Below, piece by piece: positions 43,638 to 52,817 of a DNA stretch of 64,000 nt (within the stretch, counting starts at the first letter, position 1; every line of letters starts with the position of its first letter). This DNA is from Alitabrizicola rongguiensis (GTDB taxonomy: Bacteria; Pseudomonadota; Alphaproteobacteria; Rhodobacterales; Rhodobacteraceae), in contig NZ_JAKENF010000001.1 in NCBI RefSeq assembly GCF_021491355.1, positions 248,001 to 312,000 of the forward strand. Reading direction: 5' to 3'. The translations under genes and the position numbers were made by a program. Below the pieces are notes generated by a model. It had not been told where the DNA came from and ran no database searches. It saw only the letters and a program-made list of their open reading frames with translations.

Positions 43638-44216
43638 ATGATCGTGAAACCATCTGCGGACAGCGTGCTGGCCGGAGCACAGGAGGCCGCCAAGAAAGGT
43701 CCGCCGCCGGTTCACCTTTGGAACCCGCCCTTCTGCGGCGACCTCGACATGCGTATTGCCCGCGACGGGACCTGGTTCTACCTCGGCACTCCTATCGGCC
43801 GGCCAAGCCTCGTGAAGCTGTTCTCGTCGATCCTGAAGCGCGAAGATGGCAAGTATTTCCTTGTCACGCCGGTCGAGAAGGTCGGCATCGTCGTGGACGA
43901 TGCCCCGTTCGTCGCAGTGGATTTCGAACGGACAGGCGCCGGGCAGGACCAGACCCTCACCTTCATTACCCATGTCGGCGACCGCACCACTGCCGGCCCC
44001 GAACGGCCGATCCGCGTTGTCCGCGATCCGCACACGGGCGAGCCGTCGCCCTACGTGCTCGTGCGCGCGGATCTGGAGGCGCTGATCGACCGAAAGTCCT
44101 TCTACAGGCTGGTCGACCTCGGCGCGCATGAGCCGGTCAATGGCGAAAGCTGGTTCGGGTTGTGGTCCGCCGGGCGGTTCTTCCCGTTCATGCCCTCGTC
44201 CGAACTGGCTGCCTAG
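43638..44216 (+). CDS. DUF1285 domain protein
   Basis: A 192-residue soluble protein of the DUF1285 family. It contains [20 protein letters not shown] followed by [20 protein letters not shown], both strongly typical, and ends with [20 protein letters not shown]. Function is unknown; a ligand-binding double-barrel fold is known for family members. AAGGAGG (43626-43632) precedes ATG 43638. It is divergent from moxR and probably works with that operon. Confidence 0.9.
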   Translation: MIVKPSADSVLAGAQEAAKKGPPPVHLWNPPFCGDLDMRIARDGTWFYLGTPIGRPSLVKLFSSILKREDGKYFLVTPVEKVGIVVDDAPFVAVDFERTGAGQDQTLTFITHVGDRTTAGPERPIRVVRDPHTGEPSPYVLVRADLEALIDRKSFYRLVDLGAHEPVNGESWFGLWSAGRFFPFMPSSELAA

Positions 44217-44355
44217 CTTTGCCGCCCGGGATCAGGGCATCGGGGCGCGGCAGGATCGCCACTTTGCCGCGGGAATGACGGGCTTCCCCTTGCCGCGACA
44301 GGCGGGATGGGTATCATGCGCGGTCATTGAAAGCCCGACCAAGGAACCGAGCCCC

Positions 44356-44544
44356 ATGCCGATCGACGCGCCCGAAACCCAAGTGGTGAAAACCTGGAAA
44401 GTGGCCTGCGACGGCGGCGAGGGCGCTCTTGGCCATCCGCGCGTCTGGCTGACCATCCCCGAGGATCGCGGCTGGGTTGAATGCGGCTACTGTGACAAGC
44501 GCTTCGTCCACGAAAGCGTCAAGGATCCTGCCGTTCAGGGCTGA
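44356..44544 (+). CDS. CHCC zinc-finger protein (NDUFS6-like)
   Basis: A 62-residue protein with the zinc ligands C, H, C, C in [18 protein letters not shown] and [14 protein letters not shown], the zf-CHCC pattern also found in mitochondrial complex I subunit NDUFS6. In alphaproteobacteria such proteins are thought to help complex I assembly. Its last 10 bases overlap the convergent 70-residue membrane gene. The preceding 139-base gap holds no obvious signal. Confidence 0.87.
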   Translation: MPIDAPETQVVKTWKVACDGGEGALGHPRVWLTIPEDRGWVECGYCDKRFVHESVKDPAVQG

Positions 44545-44747
44545 CGGCTGCGCGTCGCTCTTGCAACGATCGCGCCGATGATTGCGCCGATCAGAGCTGC
44601 CGTGGGCGTTATGAAGAACACGATTCCCATCGCCGCCGCGCCTTCGCGGGTGGAGACCCACCCCTGATCCATGGCAAGAATGCCGATCGCGAGCGCGATC
44701 GCGCCTGCGATCAGCCCGCCAAGCAGAAATCCAAGAAACGTCCGCAT
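44535..44747 (-). CDS. Small two-helix membrane protein
   Basis: A 70-residue protein of two Gly/Ala/Ile-rich helices (about 3-23 and 36-60: [18 protein letters not shown] and [17 protein letters not shown]). GGAGGGG lies three to ten bases before ATG 44747, a strong sign that this small gene is real. The frame remains open far upstream antisense to polA, which is a GC artefact. No named family; function unknown. It is divergent from polA. Confidence 0.7.
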   Translation of the reverse strand: MRTFLGFLLGGLIAGAIALAIGILAMDQGWVSTREGAAAMGIVFFITPTAALIGAIIGAIVARATRSRQP

Positions 44748-44855
44748 TCCGCCCCTCCAGACTCGGCGCGATGATGCCCGCGGGCGGGGACGGGTGGCAA
44801 GCGCCCTCTGATCGTGCCAATACTTTCCCGCGAACGGAACGGCGGGAGGCACATG

Positions 44856-47678
44856 ATGGACGGCACATTCGGCAAGGGCAGCCATCTGCATCTGATCGAT
44901 GGCTCGGCCTATATCTTCCGCGCCTATCACGCCCTGCCGCCGCTGACGCGCAAGTCGGACGGCCTGCCGATCGGCGCCGTCGCCGGCTTCTGCAACATGC
45001 TGTTCCGCTATGTCGAGAATAACAAGAAGGGCGATCAGGCGACCCATGTCGCGGTGATCTTCGACCATTCCTCGAAGACGTTCCGCAACGACATCTACCC
45101 GCTCTACAAGGCCAACCGCCCCGAACTGCCCGAGGAGTTGCGCCCGCAGTTCCCCCTGACCCGCGAAGCGACACGGGCCTTCAACCTCGCCTGCATCGAG
45201 ACCGAGGGCTTCGAGGCCGACGACATCATCGCCACACTGGCCTGCCGTGCGCGCGAGGCGGGCGGGCGGGTGACCATCGTCTCCTCCGACAAGGACCTGA
45301 TGCAGCTCGTCGGCAACGGGGTCGAGATGCTCGACCCGATGAAGAACAAGATCATCGGCATTCCCGAGGTCGAGGAAAAGTTCGGCGTCCGCCCCGACCG
45401 CGTGGTGGATGTGCAGGCGCTCGCCGGCGACAGCGTCGACAACGTCCCTGGCGCGCCGGGGATCGGCATCAAGACGGCGGCGCTTCTGATCCAGGAATAT
45501 GGCGATCTCGAAACGCTCTTGGAGCGCGCGGGCGAGATCAAGCAGGAGAAGCGGCGCCAGACGCTGATCGACAATGCCGAACAGATCCGCGTCTCGAAGC
45601 GGCTGGTCGAACTCGACTGCGACACACCGCTCGATTTCTCGCTTGAAAGCCTTGAGGTGAAGGAGCCCGAGGCGGACAAGCTGATGGGCTTCCTGAATGC
45701 GATGGAGTTCCGGACCCTGACCAAGCGTGTCGCCGACAGCCTTAAGGTGCCGGTCCCCGAGCCGACCGCTGCGCCCACCGGAGCGCCCCTTGCGACCGAA
45801 ACCGAGGCCCCGGTCGAGCATGTGGCTCCCCTGCCCTTCGACCATGACGCCTACGAGGCCATCCGCGACCGCGCCGCGCTCGACCGCTGGATCGCCGAGA
45901 TCCGCGAGGTGGGCCATGTCGCCGTCGATACCGAGACCACGAGCCTTGACGAGATGCGGGCAGAGCTGGTCGGCATCTCGCTTTGCGTCCATGCGGGGAA
46001 AGCCTGCTACATCCCGCTCGGCCACCGTCAGGGCAGTGGCGACCTGTTCGGGTCTTCGGCGCTTGCGGAGGGGCAACTGCCGGCCGACGAGGTGCTGGCA
46101 GCGCTTAAGCCGGTGCTGGAGGACGATGCGATCCTCAAGGTCGGCCAGAACATGAAATACGACGCCAAGATCTTCGCCCGGCAGGGCATCCGGGTCGCCC
46201 CGATCGACGATACGATGCTGATGTCCTACGCCATGCATGCGGGCCTGCACGGCCACGGCATGGATGCGCTATCGGAGACCTACCTTCACCACCAACCGAT
46301 CCCGATCAAGTCGCTGCTCGGTTCGGGCAAGAGCCAGGTCACCTTCGACCGCGTGCCGATCGCCGACGCGGTCAAGTACGCCGCCGAGGACGCCGATGTG
46401 ACGTTGCGGCTCTGGCAGCAATTCCGCCCGCAACTGCACCGCGCCCATGTCACGACGGTCTACGAGACGCTCGAGCGCCCGCTGGTGCCGGTGCTGGCCC
46501 AGATGGAGATGGCGGGCGTGCAAATCGACCGCGATACGCTCAGCCGCATGTCGAACGCCTTCGCCCAGAAGATGGCCGCGCTGGAAGACGAGATCCAGAC
46601 GCTGGCGGGCGAGAAGTTCAATGTCGGCTCACCGAAGCAGCTTGGCGAGATCCTGTTCGACAAGATGTCCCTGCCCGGCGGCGAAAAGGGCAAGACCGGC
46701 GCCTATGCGACCGGCGCCGATATCCTCGAGGATCTGGCGGCGGAAGGCCACGACCTGCCCGCCCGCGTGCTGGACTGGCGGCAGCTGTCCAAGTTGAAAT
46801 CGACCTATACCGACGCACTGCAGGACCATATCAACCCCGAGACTGGGCGTGTCCATACCTCCTACTCGATCACCGGCGCGGTGACAGGCCGTCTCGCGTC
46901 GACCGACCCGAACCTTCAGAACATCCCCGTCCGAACCGAGGAAGGCCGCCGCATCCGCGAAGCCTTCGTCGCGCCGAAGGGGCGGCTTCTGGTCAGCCTC
47001 GACTACAGCCAGATCGAGTTGCGCATTCTCGCGCATGTCGCTGACATCCCGGCGCTGAAACAGGCCTTCAAGGACGGGATCGACATCCATTCGATGACCG
47101 CGTCGGAGATGTTCAACGTGCCGCTCGACCAGATGACCCCCGAGATCCGGCGACAAGCCAAGGCCATCAACTTCGGCGTCATCTACGGGATTTCCGGCTT
47201 CGGGCTGGCGCGCAACCTGCGCATTCCGCGCGCCGACGCGCAGGGCTTCATCGACCGCTATTTCGAGCGTTTCCCGGGCATCAAGGAATACATGGACAGG
47301 ACTATCGCCTTCGCGAAGGAGAACGGCTTCGTCCAGACGCTGTTCGGGCGCAAGATCCACACGCCTGAAATCAACTCCAAAGGTCCAACCGCCGGCTTCG
47401 CCCGCCGCGCCGCGATCAACGCGCCGATTCAGGGGACGGCCGCCGACGTCATCCGCCGCGCGATGATCCGGATGCCCGCCGCCATCGACGGGTTGCCCGG
47501 CAAGATGCTGTTGCAGGTCCATGACGAATTGCTCTTCGAAGTCGATGAGGATGCCGCCGACGCGCTGGCAGCGCGCGCCAAGGCGGTGATGGAAGGGGCA
47601 GCAGACCCGGCGGTGCATCTGACGGTGCCGCTGACAGTCGAGTCTGGGAAAGGCGCGACCTGGGCTGCAGCGCATTGA
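44856..47678 (+). CDS. polA: DNA polymerase I
   Basis: A 940-residue repair and Okazaki-fragment polymerase with all three domains. The 5' nuclease domain (about 5-270) contains VAVIFDHSSKTFRNDIYPLYKANR. The 3'-5' proofreading domain is intact, with VAVDTETTSLDE carrying D358 and E360. The polymerase domain (about 560-940) has motif A LVSLDYSQIELRILAH, motif B RRQAKAINFGVIYG and motif C LQVHDELLFEV. GGGAGG lies six bases before ATG 44856; an ATG at 44853 and a GTG at 44814 are alternatives. Confidence 0.97.
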   Translation: MDGTFGKGSHLHLIDGSAYIFRAYHALPPLTRKSDGLPIGAVAGFCNMLFRYVENNKKGDQATHVAVIFDHSSKTFRNDIYPLYKANRPELPEELRPQFPLTREATRAFNLACIETEGFEADDIIATLACRAREAGGRVTIVSSDKDLMQLVGNGVEMLDPMKNKIIGIPEVEEKFGVRPDRVVDVQALAGDSVDNVPGAPGIGIKTAALLIQEYGDLETLLERAGEIKQEKRRQTLIDNAEQIRVSKRLVELDCDTPLDFSLESLEVKEPEADKLMGFLNAMEFRTLTKRVADSLKVPVPEPTAAPTGAPLATETEAPVEHVAPLPFDHDAYEAIRDRAALDRWIAEIREVGHVAVDTETTSLDEMRAELVGISLCVHAGKACYIPLGHRQGSGDLFGSSALAEGQLPADEVLAALKPVLEDDAILKVGQNMKYDAKIFARQGIRVAPIDDTMLMSYAMHAGLHGHGMDALSETYLHHQPIPIKSLLGSGKSQVTFDRVPIADAVKYAAEDADVTLRLWQQFRPQLHRAHVTTVYETLERPLVPVLAQMEMAGVQIDRDTLSRMSNAFAQKMAALEDEIQTLAGEKFNVGSPKQLGEILFDKMSLPGGEKGKTGAYATGADILEDLAAEGHDLPARVLDWRQLSKLKSTYTDALQDHINPETGRVHTSYSITGAVTGRLASTDPNLQNIPVRTEEGRRIREAFVAPKGRLLVSLDYSQIELRILAHVADIPALKQAFKDGIDIHSMTASEMFNVPLDQMTPEIRRQAKAINFGVIYGISGFGLARNLRIPRADAQGFIDRYFERFPGIKEYMDRTIAFAKENGFVQTLFGRKIHTPEINSKGPTAGFARRAAINAPIQGTAADVIRRAMIRMPAAIDGLPGKMLLQVHDELLFEVDEDAADALAARAKAVMEGAADPAVHLTVPLTVESGKGATWAAAH

Positions 47679-47679
47679 G

Positions 47680-48255
47680 ATGGGGGCAGCCGACCACGCG
47701 CCTACTCTGACGATCCGCAGCCGAGCCGAGTTGCGTGCCTGGCTCGCAGAGCATCACAAGACAAGGGGCCCGGTCTGGCTTGCGAGCTACAAGAAACATC
47801 ACCCCGACTATCTGGCCTACGAACCGGTCGTCGAGGAACTGCTGTGCTGGGGCTGGATCGATAGTGTCACCCGCGCCCTGGACGCCGATCGCTCCATGAT
47901 CCTCGTCGCGCCGCGCAACGTGAAATCGGCCTGGTCTGCAATCAACAAGGCCCATGTCGAGCGAGCACGCGCCAGCGGCGCCATGATGCCGGCGGGCGAG
48001 GCGAAGGTTGCGGCGGCGATCGAGAACGGCCAGTGGACCTTTCTGGACGATGTCGAGCGGCTCGAGGTGCCGCCCGACCTTGCGGAAGCGCTCGGCCCCT
48101 TGCGTGCGGGATGGGAGGCCTTCCCCCGCTCGATCAAGCGCGGCACGCTCGAATGGATCAAGACCGCCCGAACCGTCGAGACCCGCGCCAAGCGGATCGA
48201 GGACGTTCGCGCCAGCCTGGCAGAGGGAAAACGTCCATCACCGTTCCGTCGGTGA
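47680..48255 (+). CDS. YdeI/OmpD-associated family protein
   Basis: A 191-residue soluble protein of the YdeI (OmpD-associated) family. It starts TIRSRAELRAWLAEHHKTRG and contains YEPVVEELLCWGWIDSVTRAL, the most conserved stretch, then RNVKSAWSAINKAHVERA. The closing FPRSIKRGTLEWIKTARTVE is also typical. Function is not established, with a link to antimicrobial-peptide resistance suggested in Salmonella. Its ATG is one base after the polA stop, so it is co-transcribed with polA. Confidence 0.85.
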   Translation: MGAADHAPTLTIRSRAELRAWLAEHHKTRGPVWLASYKKHHPDYLAYEPVVEELLCWGWIDSVTRALDADRSMILVAPRNVKSAWSAINKAHVERARASGAMMPAGEAKVAAAIENGQWTFLDDVERLEVPPDLAEALGPLRAGWEAFPRSIKRGTLEWIKTARTVETRAKRIEDVRASLAEGKRPSPFRR

Positions 48256-48308
48256 TGGGCGCCTCCATCTGCCAGCAGACCGAGTTCTCGCGAGACAAAT
48301 TCGGGGCC

Positions 48309-48776
48309 TCAAGCGCGTTCGATCCTCAACTGGTAGCAGTTGTTGCGCGCAGACCGGACATGGCAATAAGCCACGGCGGGATCGGCAAGACGCGCCTCCG
48401 CCTCGACTTCGATCCGCGCGGTCGGCACCACCGCGCCCGTGCCATAGACGATCCGGTGATCGGCTGAATAACCGCGGATAATGTAGTCCGGCGAGGCGAG
48501 AATCTGCGGCATCGCATCCCCGTCAGCCGGGGCCTCGCAGGCCTCGGCACACAGGAAGATCGGTCCGATCTCGGCATAGGGCTGGGGCGCCGGAAAAGGC
48601 CGGTGCGCGAGGATCAGCATCGGCGCGCCTTCGGGGATCATCGTCAGGCAATGGCGGCAGGGATTGGTACCGGCCGCCGCGATCACGCGCTCCGGCGCCT
48701 GGCCGTTCGCGTCAGCGCCGCCCGCCTGATAGTGGCGGGCGATCTCGGTCGGGATGGGTTTGAAGCAGATGGTCAT
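48309..48776 (-). CDS. DUF1203 protein
   Basis: A 155-residue protein of the DUF1203 family. TNPCRHCLTMIPEGAPMLIL and YAEIGPIFLCAEACE are the conserved cysteine-containing stretches; family structure and function are poorly known. AAGGAG lies about nine bases before ATG 48776; the open frame further upstream has no conserved residues. It stands 71 bases after the HIT gene in the same direction and converges on the YdeI-type gene. Confidence 0.85.
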   Translation of the reverse strand: MTICFKPIPTEIARHYQAGGADANGQAPERVIAAAGTNPCRHCLTMIPEGAPMLILAHRPFPAPQPYAEIGPIFLCAEACEAPADGDAMPQILASPDYIIRGYSADHRIVYGTGAVVPTARIEVEAEARLADPAVAYCHVRSARNNCYQLRIERA

Positions 48777-48847
48777 GGGAAGTCTCCTTTCCCCGACATC
48801 CTGCCGACCGGGCCGGCGTCGCGCGACCCGATCCTTGCGCATTCTCC

Positions 48848-49225
48848 TCAGTGCGGCAGCAGTGCCCCGAGATTGCGCCCACCGAGGATGTGCAGGTGGT
48901 AATGCGGCACTTCCTGATTGCTGTCCGGCCCTGAATTGGCGATGGCCCGGTAGCCCGCCCCGCCCTTGCCCGGCGACACGCCGAGAAGGGCGCAGACCGC
49001 CGCTGCGGTGCGGTGGAAGTCGACGATCTCGTCCGCGCTCGCCTCGGCCGAGAAATGGTCGTAATTCACGTAAGGCCCCTTGGGGATCACCAGCACATGG
49101 TGCGGGGCATGGGGACGGATATCGTGGAAGGCGAGCGTATGCTCTGTCTCCATCACCGTCTTGTTCGGAATCTCTCCACGCAGGATACGGGCAAAGATGT
49201 TCTGGTCGTCGTAGCTGTAGGTCAT
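48848..49225 (-). CDS. HIT-family nucleotide hydrolase
   Basis: A 125-residue histidine-triad protein of the Hint branch. The catalytic motif is HYHLHILGG near the C-terminus; IFARILRGEIPNKTV and AFHDIRPHAPHHVLVIPK are the usual N-terminal parts. Hint proteins split nucleoside phosphoramidates and acyl-adenylates. The ATG is four bases after the stop of the glycosyltransferase gene, so the two share a transcript. Confidence 0.93.
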   Translation of the reverse strand: MTYSYDDQNIFARILRGEIPNKTVMETEHTLAFHDIRPHAPHHVLVIPKGPYVNYDHFSAEASADEIVDFHRTAAAVCALLGVSPGKGGAGYRAIANSGPDSNQEVPHYHLHILGGRNLGALLPH

Positions 49226-49229
49226 CTGA

Positions 49230-50807
49230 TCAGTCCACGAAGAGATAATCGGTCGCCGCAATCTGTTGCGCCTTGTCGAGCGGAATATCAAGGAAGGCTG
49301 CCAGTGCTTCGGCGTTTTCCGCAACCGTCGCCGACTGCCGGACGCGAAAGAAGCCCTCGAATCCGGCATCGCGCAGCCGGTCACTTTCAAATCGCAGATC
49401 GAAGCGGATTGTCGGCAGCAAGAGTTCGATCGTGCCATCTGGCGTGTTGTCGCTGGCCAGTCCCACGCGCCGCGCATGCCCGATCAGGTAGTCGTCGGTA
49501 AAGTCGCAGTCGATCTCGAGCACCCGGAGCGGCGAGCGGTCCGCGGCGAAATCCTGGATCAGGTCGAGGTTTGCCGGATCAATGCACAGCACCATCCTGT
49601 CCGACCCGAAATCGTCGAACAGCATCCGAACGAGCGCCCGCCTGTGGCGCGTCCGCTTCTCGACGGTCTTCTGGATGCCCCCCAGATCGGGCAAGGCGGT
49701 CTCATCTTCGTTGAAAAGGTATTCGACTGCCGGGATATCCGTGACCTGCCGGATGCGTTCCGCCAGACGCTTGGCCACATGCCATTTCTTCGACACCACG
49801 ATCTGCACCGTCCGGTTGCGCCCGACGCTGCCCTCAGACTCCCAGAAGCGCGGCGCAAAGCGGCGACCGATCCGCCCGCGCCCGGTCAGGAAACGGTAGA
49901 GCTGCCGCCCCTCGTTCGAGATGCTGAATTTCTGGCCGACCGTCGCATAAAGATTGCCGAGCTTTGTCTTGAGCTCTGCCGCATCGCCCGAAATCTTGCG
50001 CGCAAAGAGATAGTCCTGGCTGACAAGCAGGTCATAGTGGTCGTTGTAGAACGTCACCGGCATGCCGTAGTCGGAAAACATCAGGAAGGTCAGCGTGCGG
50101 CTGTCGATCTCGGCCTCGGGCACCAGGTGGCGGACCAGCGTCTGGAAAAAGGTCTCGTCCGGGATCCAGCTGTAGCGGAAGAACCGCATCACATCGGGGC
50201 GCTTGCGGCAAGACTGCAGGATCGCCTCGATGGTCCGCCGCCGCAGGCACCACCACTGGCTTCCGATCATCACCTGCAGGTCATGGGGCACCTTGCGCTC
50301 CAGCCCGAGCGATTTCTGCCAGTCCATCGAACGGTAGAACAGCGCCTTGCGCTCGCGTTCGTTGAACAGGTGCCAGTAGATCAGCCGCTCTTCCTTGATG
50401 CCTGTCTTGATCCAGTCCGACGCATAAAAATCGAAGCTCTCTATGTAGTCGCGATCCGCCCCATCAAGGAAGTCATGCGCATATTCGGCCGACTTGATCG
50501 GCATGCAGTCGCCCGAGAGCAGGTAGAAATGCGTCGCCTCCGGAAAGGCATCAACCGCGGCCTCGGTCGCCAGCAGTGTCGCCCCGACAAGGCTCCATTC
50601 CCCCCAGCCGCAGCGGATCCGCCGACGTGCGAAGGCGACAGAGGGGTTCTCGGCCAGCGCAGTTCGGATCCGATCGAAATCGGACCGGCTCGCACGCGCG
50701 TCGAAATGGATCGCGATGAAGTCGCCGACGGCGGTCAGCCGTTCCGCTTGGGCGATGATCCCGTCGGGATCCTTGTGACAGAGGAGGACATAGGCAATCC
50801 GCGCCAT
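49230..50807 (-). CDS. GT14 (core-2/I-branching)-type glycosyltransferase with C-terminal extension
   Basis: A 525-residue cytoplasmic protein. Residues 1-290 match the GT14 branch family of beta-1,6-GlcNAc- and xylosyltransferases: IAYVLLCHKDPDGIIAQAER, HFYLLSGDCMPIKSAEYAHD, VMIGSQWWCLRRRTIEAIL and YSWIPDETFFQTLVRH. Residues about 300-525 form a second domain rich in charged residues (I recall DUF5928 in this position) with VQIVVSKKWHVAKRLAERIR and LDIPLDKAQQIAATDYLFVD. No membrane helix or signal is present. It is divergent from a carbohydrate sulfotransferase, so the two may build a branched sulfated glycan; the acceptor is unknown. Confidence 0.85.
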   Translation of the reverse strand: MARIAYVLLCHKDPDGIIAQAERLTAVGDFIAIHFDARASRSDFDRIRTALAENPSVAFARRRIRCGWGEWSLVGATLLATEAAVDAFPEATHFYLLSGDCMPIKSAEYAHDFLDGADRDYIESFDFYASDWIKTGIKEERLIYWHLFNERERKALFYRSMDWQKSLGLERKVPHDLQVMIGSQWWCLRRRTIEAILQSCRKRPDVMRFFRYSWIPDETFFQTLVRHLVPEAEIDSRTLTFLMFSDYGMPVTFYNDHYDLLVSQDYLFARKISGDAAELKTKLGNLYATVGQKFSISNEGRQLYRFLTGRGRIGRRFAPRFWESEGSVGRNRTVQIVVSKKWHVAKRLAERIRQVTDIPAVEYLFNEDETALPDLGGIQKTVEKRTRHRRALVRMLFDDFGSDRMVLCIDPANLDLIQDFAADRSPLRVLEIDCDFTDDYLIGHARRVGLASDNTPDGTIELLLPTIRFDLRFESDRLRDAGFEGFFRVRQSATVAENAEALAAFLDIPLDKAQQIAATDYLFVD

Positions 50808-50943
50808 GACCGAAATTCTTGCCCCTTTTCTGCCCCCATTGTTTCCTTATTCCGGATTATCCACCATTGGAAAGCCGATGTTGTCTTGATTCCCGCGCAT
50901 TCAGGTTGTCCACCGTCTGCAGGGTGAACGGAGAAGTGTTTTC

Positions 50944-51762
50944 ATGGGGTTTCCCGGCACGTGGATGACGGAAAGCGAAAGCATGGTCTATCGCGTCGTC
51001 CCGAAATGCGCCTGCTCGACCATCGGGCAGATCATGTTCTTTTCCGACCACGGCCGCTTCTTTGACGGTGACATCCACGATGCCACCTCGGGCATGCACA
51101 AATGGGCGCTGGACGCCAGCCAGCCGCTGATCGAGAAGACGGTGAAGAAGCATCGCGCCTACACCTTCACCTGCGTGCGCAATCCCTACACCCGCATCCT
51201 GTCGTCCTTCTTTGACAAGATCTGCGGCATCCAGCGGAACGGCCGGCGCTATCGCGGCAATCTCGTGCCGCTCATAATCCAGAAGTACGGGATCGAGGTG
51301 GGGGGCGAGGACGGCAAGGGCGAGTTCGACCAGATCGCGAGCTTCCGCCGCTTCCTGCTCTTCGCCCGCGACACCATCCGCTGGAAGAAGCCGATGGAAC
51401 CGGACATCCACTGGTCGGCCATGTCGGGCCATGTCTCGACCTTCATCGTCAATGGTGGCCGCTACGACCGCATCTTCTTCACCGAAGCCTTTGACGAGGG
51501 GATGCAGGACGTCCTCGACCATGTCGAGACGACGTATCCGATCGACCTTAAGACCATCCCCCGCTTCAACGAAAGCGAAGGCCACGGTCCGAAGCGCGCC
51601 CATCCGGTCGAGGCGTATTTCGACGATCTGTCGATGCACCTGATGTGGGAGATCTACAAGAAGGACTTCCAGATCTTCCGCTACGATTTCGAGAACCCGG
51701 CCAACAAGATGCCATTGGGCGAGATCGACCTTGACGAGGTCCACGCCAAGCTAGGCGACTAG
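50944..51762 (+). CDS. Carbohydrate sulfotransferase (Sulfotransfer_2-like)
   Basis: A 272-residue PAPS-dependent sulfotransferase. The 5'-phosphosulfate loop is YRVVPKCACSTIGQIMFF, a PKxxxST variant, and the 3'-phosphate motif is FTCVRNPYTRILSSFFDKI. Later conserved parts are FRRFLLFARDTIRW and YDRIFFTEAFDEGMQDVL. This type transfers sulfate to sugars of glycans such as heparan or dermatan in animals and to surface polysaccharides in bacteria. GGAGAAG precedes ATG 50944. It is divergent from the GT14-type glycosyltransferase with a 136-base gap in which I see no clear promoter. Confidence 0.87.
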   Translation: MGFPGTWMTESESMVYRVVPKCACSTIGQIMFFSDHGRFFDGDIHDATSGMHKWALDASQPLIEKTVKKHRAYTFTCVRNPYTRILSSFFDKICGIQRNGRRYRGNLVPLIIQKYGIEVGGEDGKGEFDQIASFRRFLLFARDTIRWKKPMEPDIHWSAMSGHVSTFIVNGGRYDRIFFTEAFDEGMQDVLDHVETTYPIDLKTIPRFNESEGHGPKRAHPVEAYFDDLSMHLMWEIYKKDFQIFRYDFENPANKMPLGEIDLDEVHAKLGD

Positions 51763-51783
51763 CCCTCGACTGTCCGCGGCAGC

Positions 51784-51824
51784 GGCGCCGGGCGATGGCT
51801 CCAGCGGAGCCTGAGGCCGGCGCC
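51784..51824. terminator. Two-stage hairpin between sulfotransferase and sugar-kinase genes
   Basis: An outer eight-base stem (GGCGCCGG 51784-51791 / CCGGCGCC 51817-51824) encloses an inner six-base stem (GGCTCC 51797-51802 / GGAGCC 51806-51811) separated by a symmetrical five-base internal loop. It fills the convergent gap and probably terminates both genes. Confidence 0.6.
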
Positions 51825-51833
51825 TCTCCCGGT

Positions 51834-52817
51834 TCAGATCAGCCCTTCCTTGCGGAACAGCGCCTTCAGATCGGTCTCGGGGCGCGCACCATAGTGGCTG
51901 ATGACTTCGGAGGCGGCGACGCAGCCCATCCGGCCTGCCGTGGCAAGGCCTTGGCCGGTCGCGAGGCCATAAAGGAACCCTGCCGCGAACTGGTCCCCCG
52001 CCCCCGTCGCATCAACGGGCACAACCCGGCGGACCGGCACGACCGCCTGATCGTCACCCATCTGCAGGATCACGTCATGGCCCGAACGGGTACAGACCAC
52101 GCAGCCCGAGTCCTCCGCCGCCTGTTCCAGCGCTGCCGACAGGTCGGTCTGGTAGAGCGAGCACCATTCGTGCTCGTTGCCGATGACGTAGTCGAGGTCG
52201 CGCACCAGCCGGCGGAAGTCGTCGCGATGACGGTCGACGCAGAACGGGTCCGACAGCGCGATTCCCGCCTTGCCGCCGTTCTGCTGGCAGAGCTTCGCCG
52301 CCCGCTCGAAGGCCTGTTTGCCCTTGGGCTTGTCGTAGAGATAGCCCTCGAGGAACAGGATCTCGGCCCGGCCCGCCACATGGTCCGACACATCCTCGGG
52401 ACCCAGCTCCGACGAAATGCCAAGATAGGTGTTCATCGACCGCTCGCCGTCCGGCGAGACGAAGATCATCGAGCGCGATGTCGGCAGATCGCCCCCCGGC
52501 ACCGGCGCATTGACGAAGTCGGTGCCGTTCTCGGCCATGCTCTTTGCGTAGAAATGTCCAAGGGCATCGTCGTGGACCCGCCCGATGAAGGCCGTCGAAA
52601 GCCCCAGATTGCCCAGACCCGCCAGCGTGTTGGCGACCGATCCGCCCGGCGCCTGCACCCGGTTGCGCATGGCGGCGTAAAGCAGCTCACCGCGCTTCTT
52701 CTCTACCAGCTGCATGATGCCCTTCTCGATCCCCATGAGTTCGAGAAAGCTGTCGTCGGCCTGCGAGAACACGTCGACGATGGCATTGCCGATGCCGACA
52801 ACATTGTAGGTTTTCAT
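51834..52817 (-). CDS. PfkB-family sugar/adenosine kinase
   Basis: A 327-residue ribokinase-like enzyme, nearest in form to bacterial adenosine kinases. The N-terminus VVGIGNAIVDVFSQADDSFL, the PfkB signature 1 APGGSVANTLAGLGNLG and signature 2 VDATGAGDQFAAGFLYGLATG with the catalytic aspartate are all present. It phosphorylates a nucleoside or sugar with ATP in the cytoplasm; the exact substrate is inferred. The ATG overlaps the nth stop in ATGA. Confidence 0.88.
   Translation of the reverse strand: MKTYNVVGIGNAIVDVFSQADDSFLELMGIEKGIMQLVEKKRGELLYAAMRNRVQAPGGSVANTLAGLGNLGLSTAFIGRVHDDALGHFYAKSMAENGTDFVNAPVPGGDLPTSRSMIFVSPDGERSMNTYLGISSELGPEDVSDHVAGRAEILFLEGYLYDKPKGKQAFERAAKLCQQNGGKAGIALSDPFCVDRHRDDFRRLVRDLDYVIGNEHEWCSLYQTDLSAALEQAAEDSGCVVCTRSGHDVILQMGDDQAVVPVRRVVPVDATGAGDQFAAGFLYGLATGQGLATAGRMGCVAASEVISHYGARPETDLKALFRKEGLI

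Noticed and set aside
49266-50927. A 553-codon plus-strand frame opposite the GT14 gene
   Set aside because: Low-complexity antisense frame with no ribosome site; the minus-strand protein carries conserved motifs.
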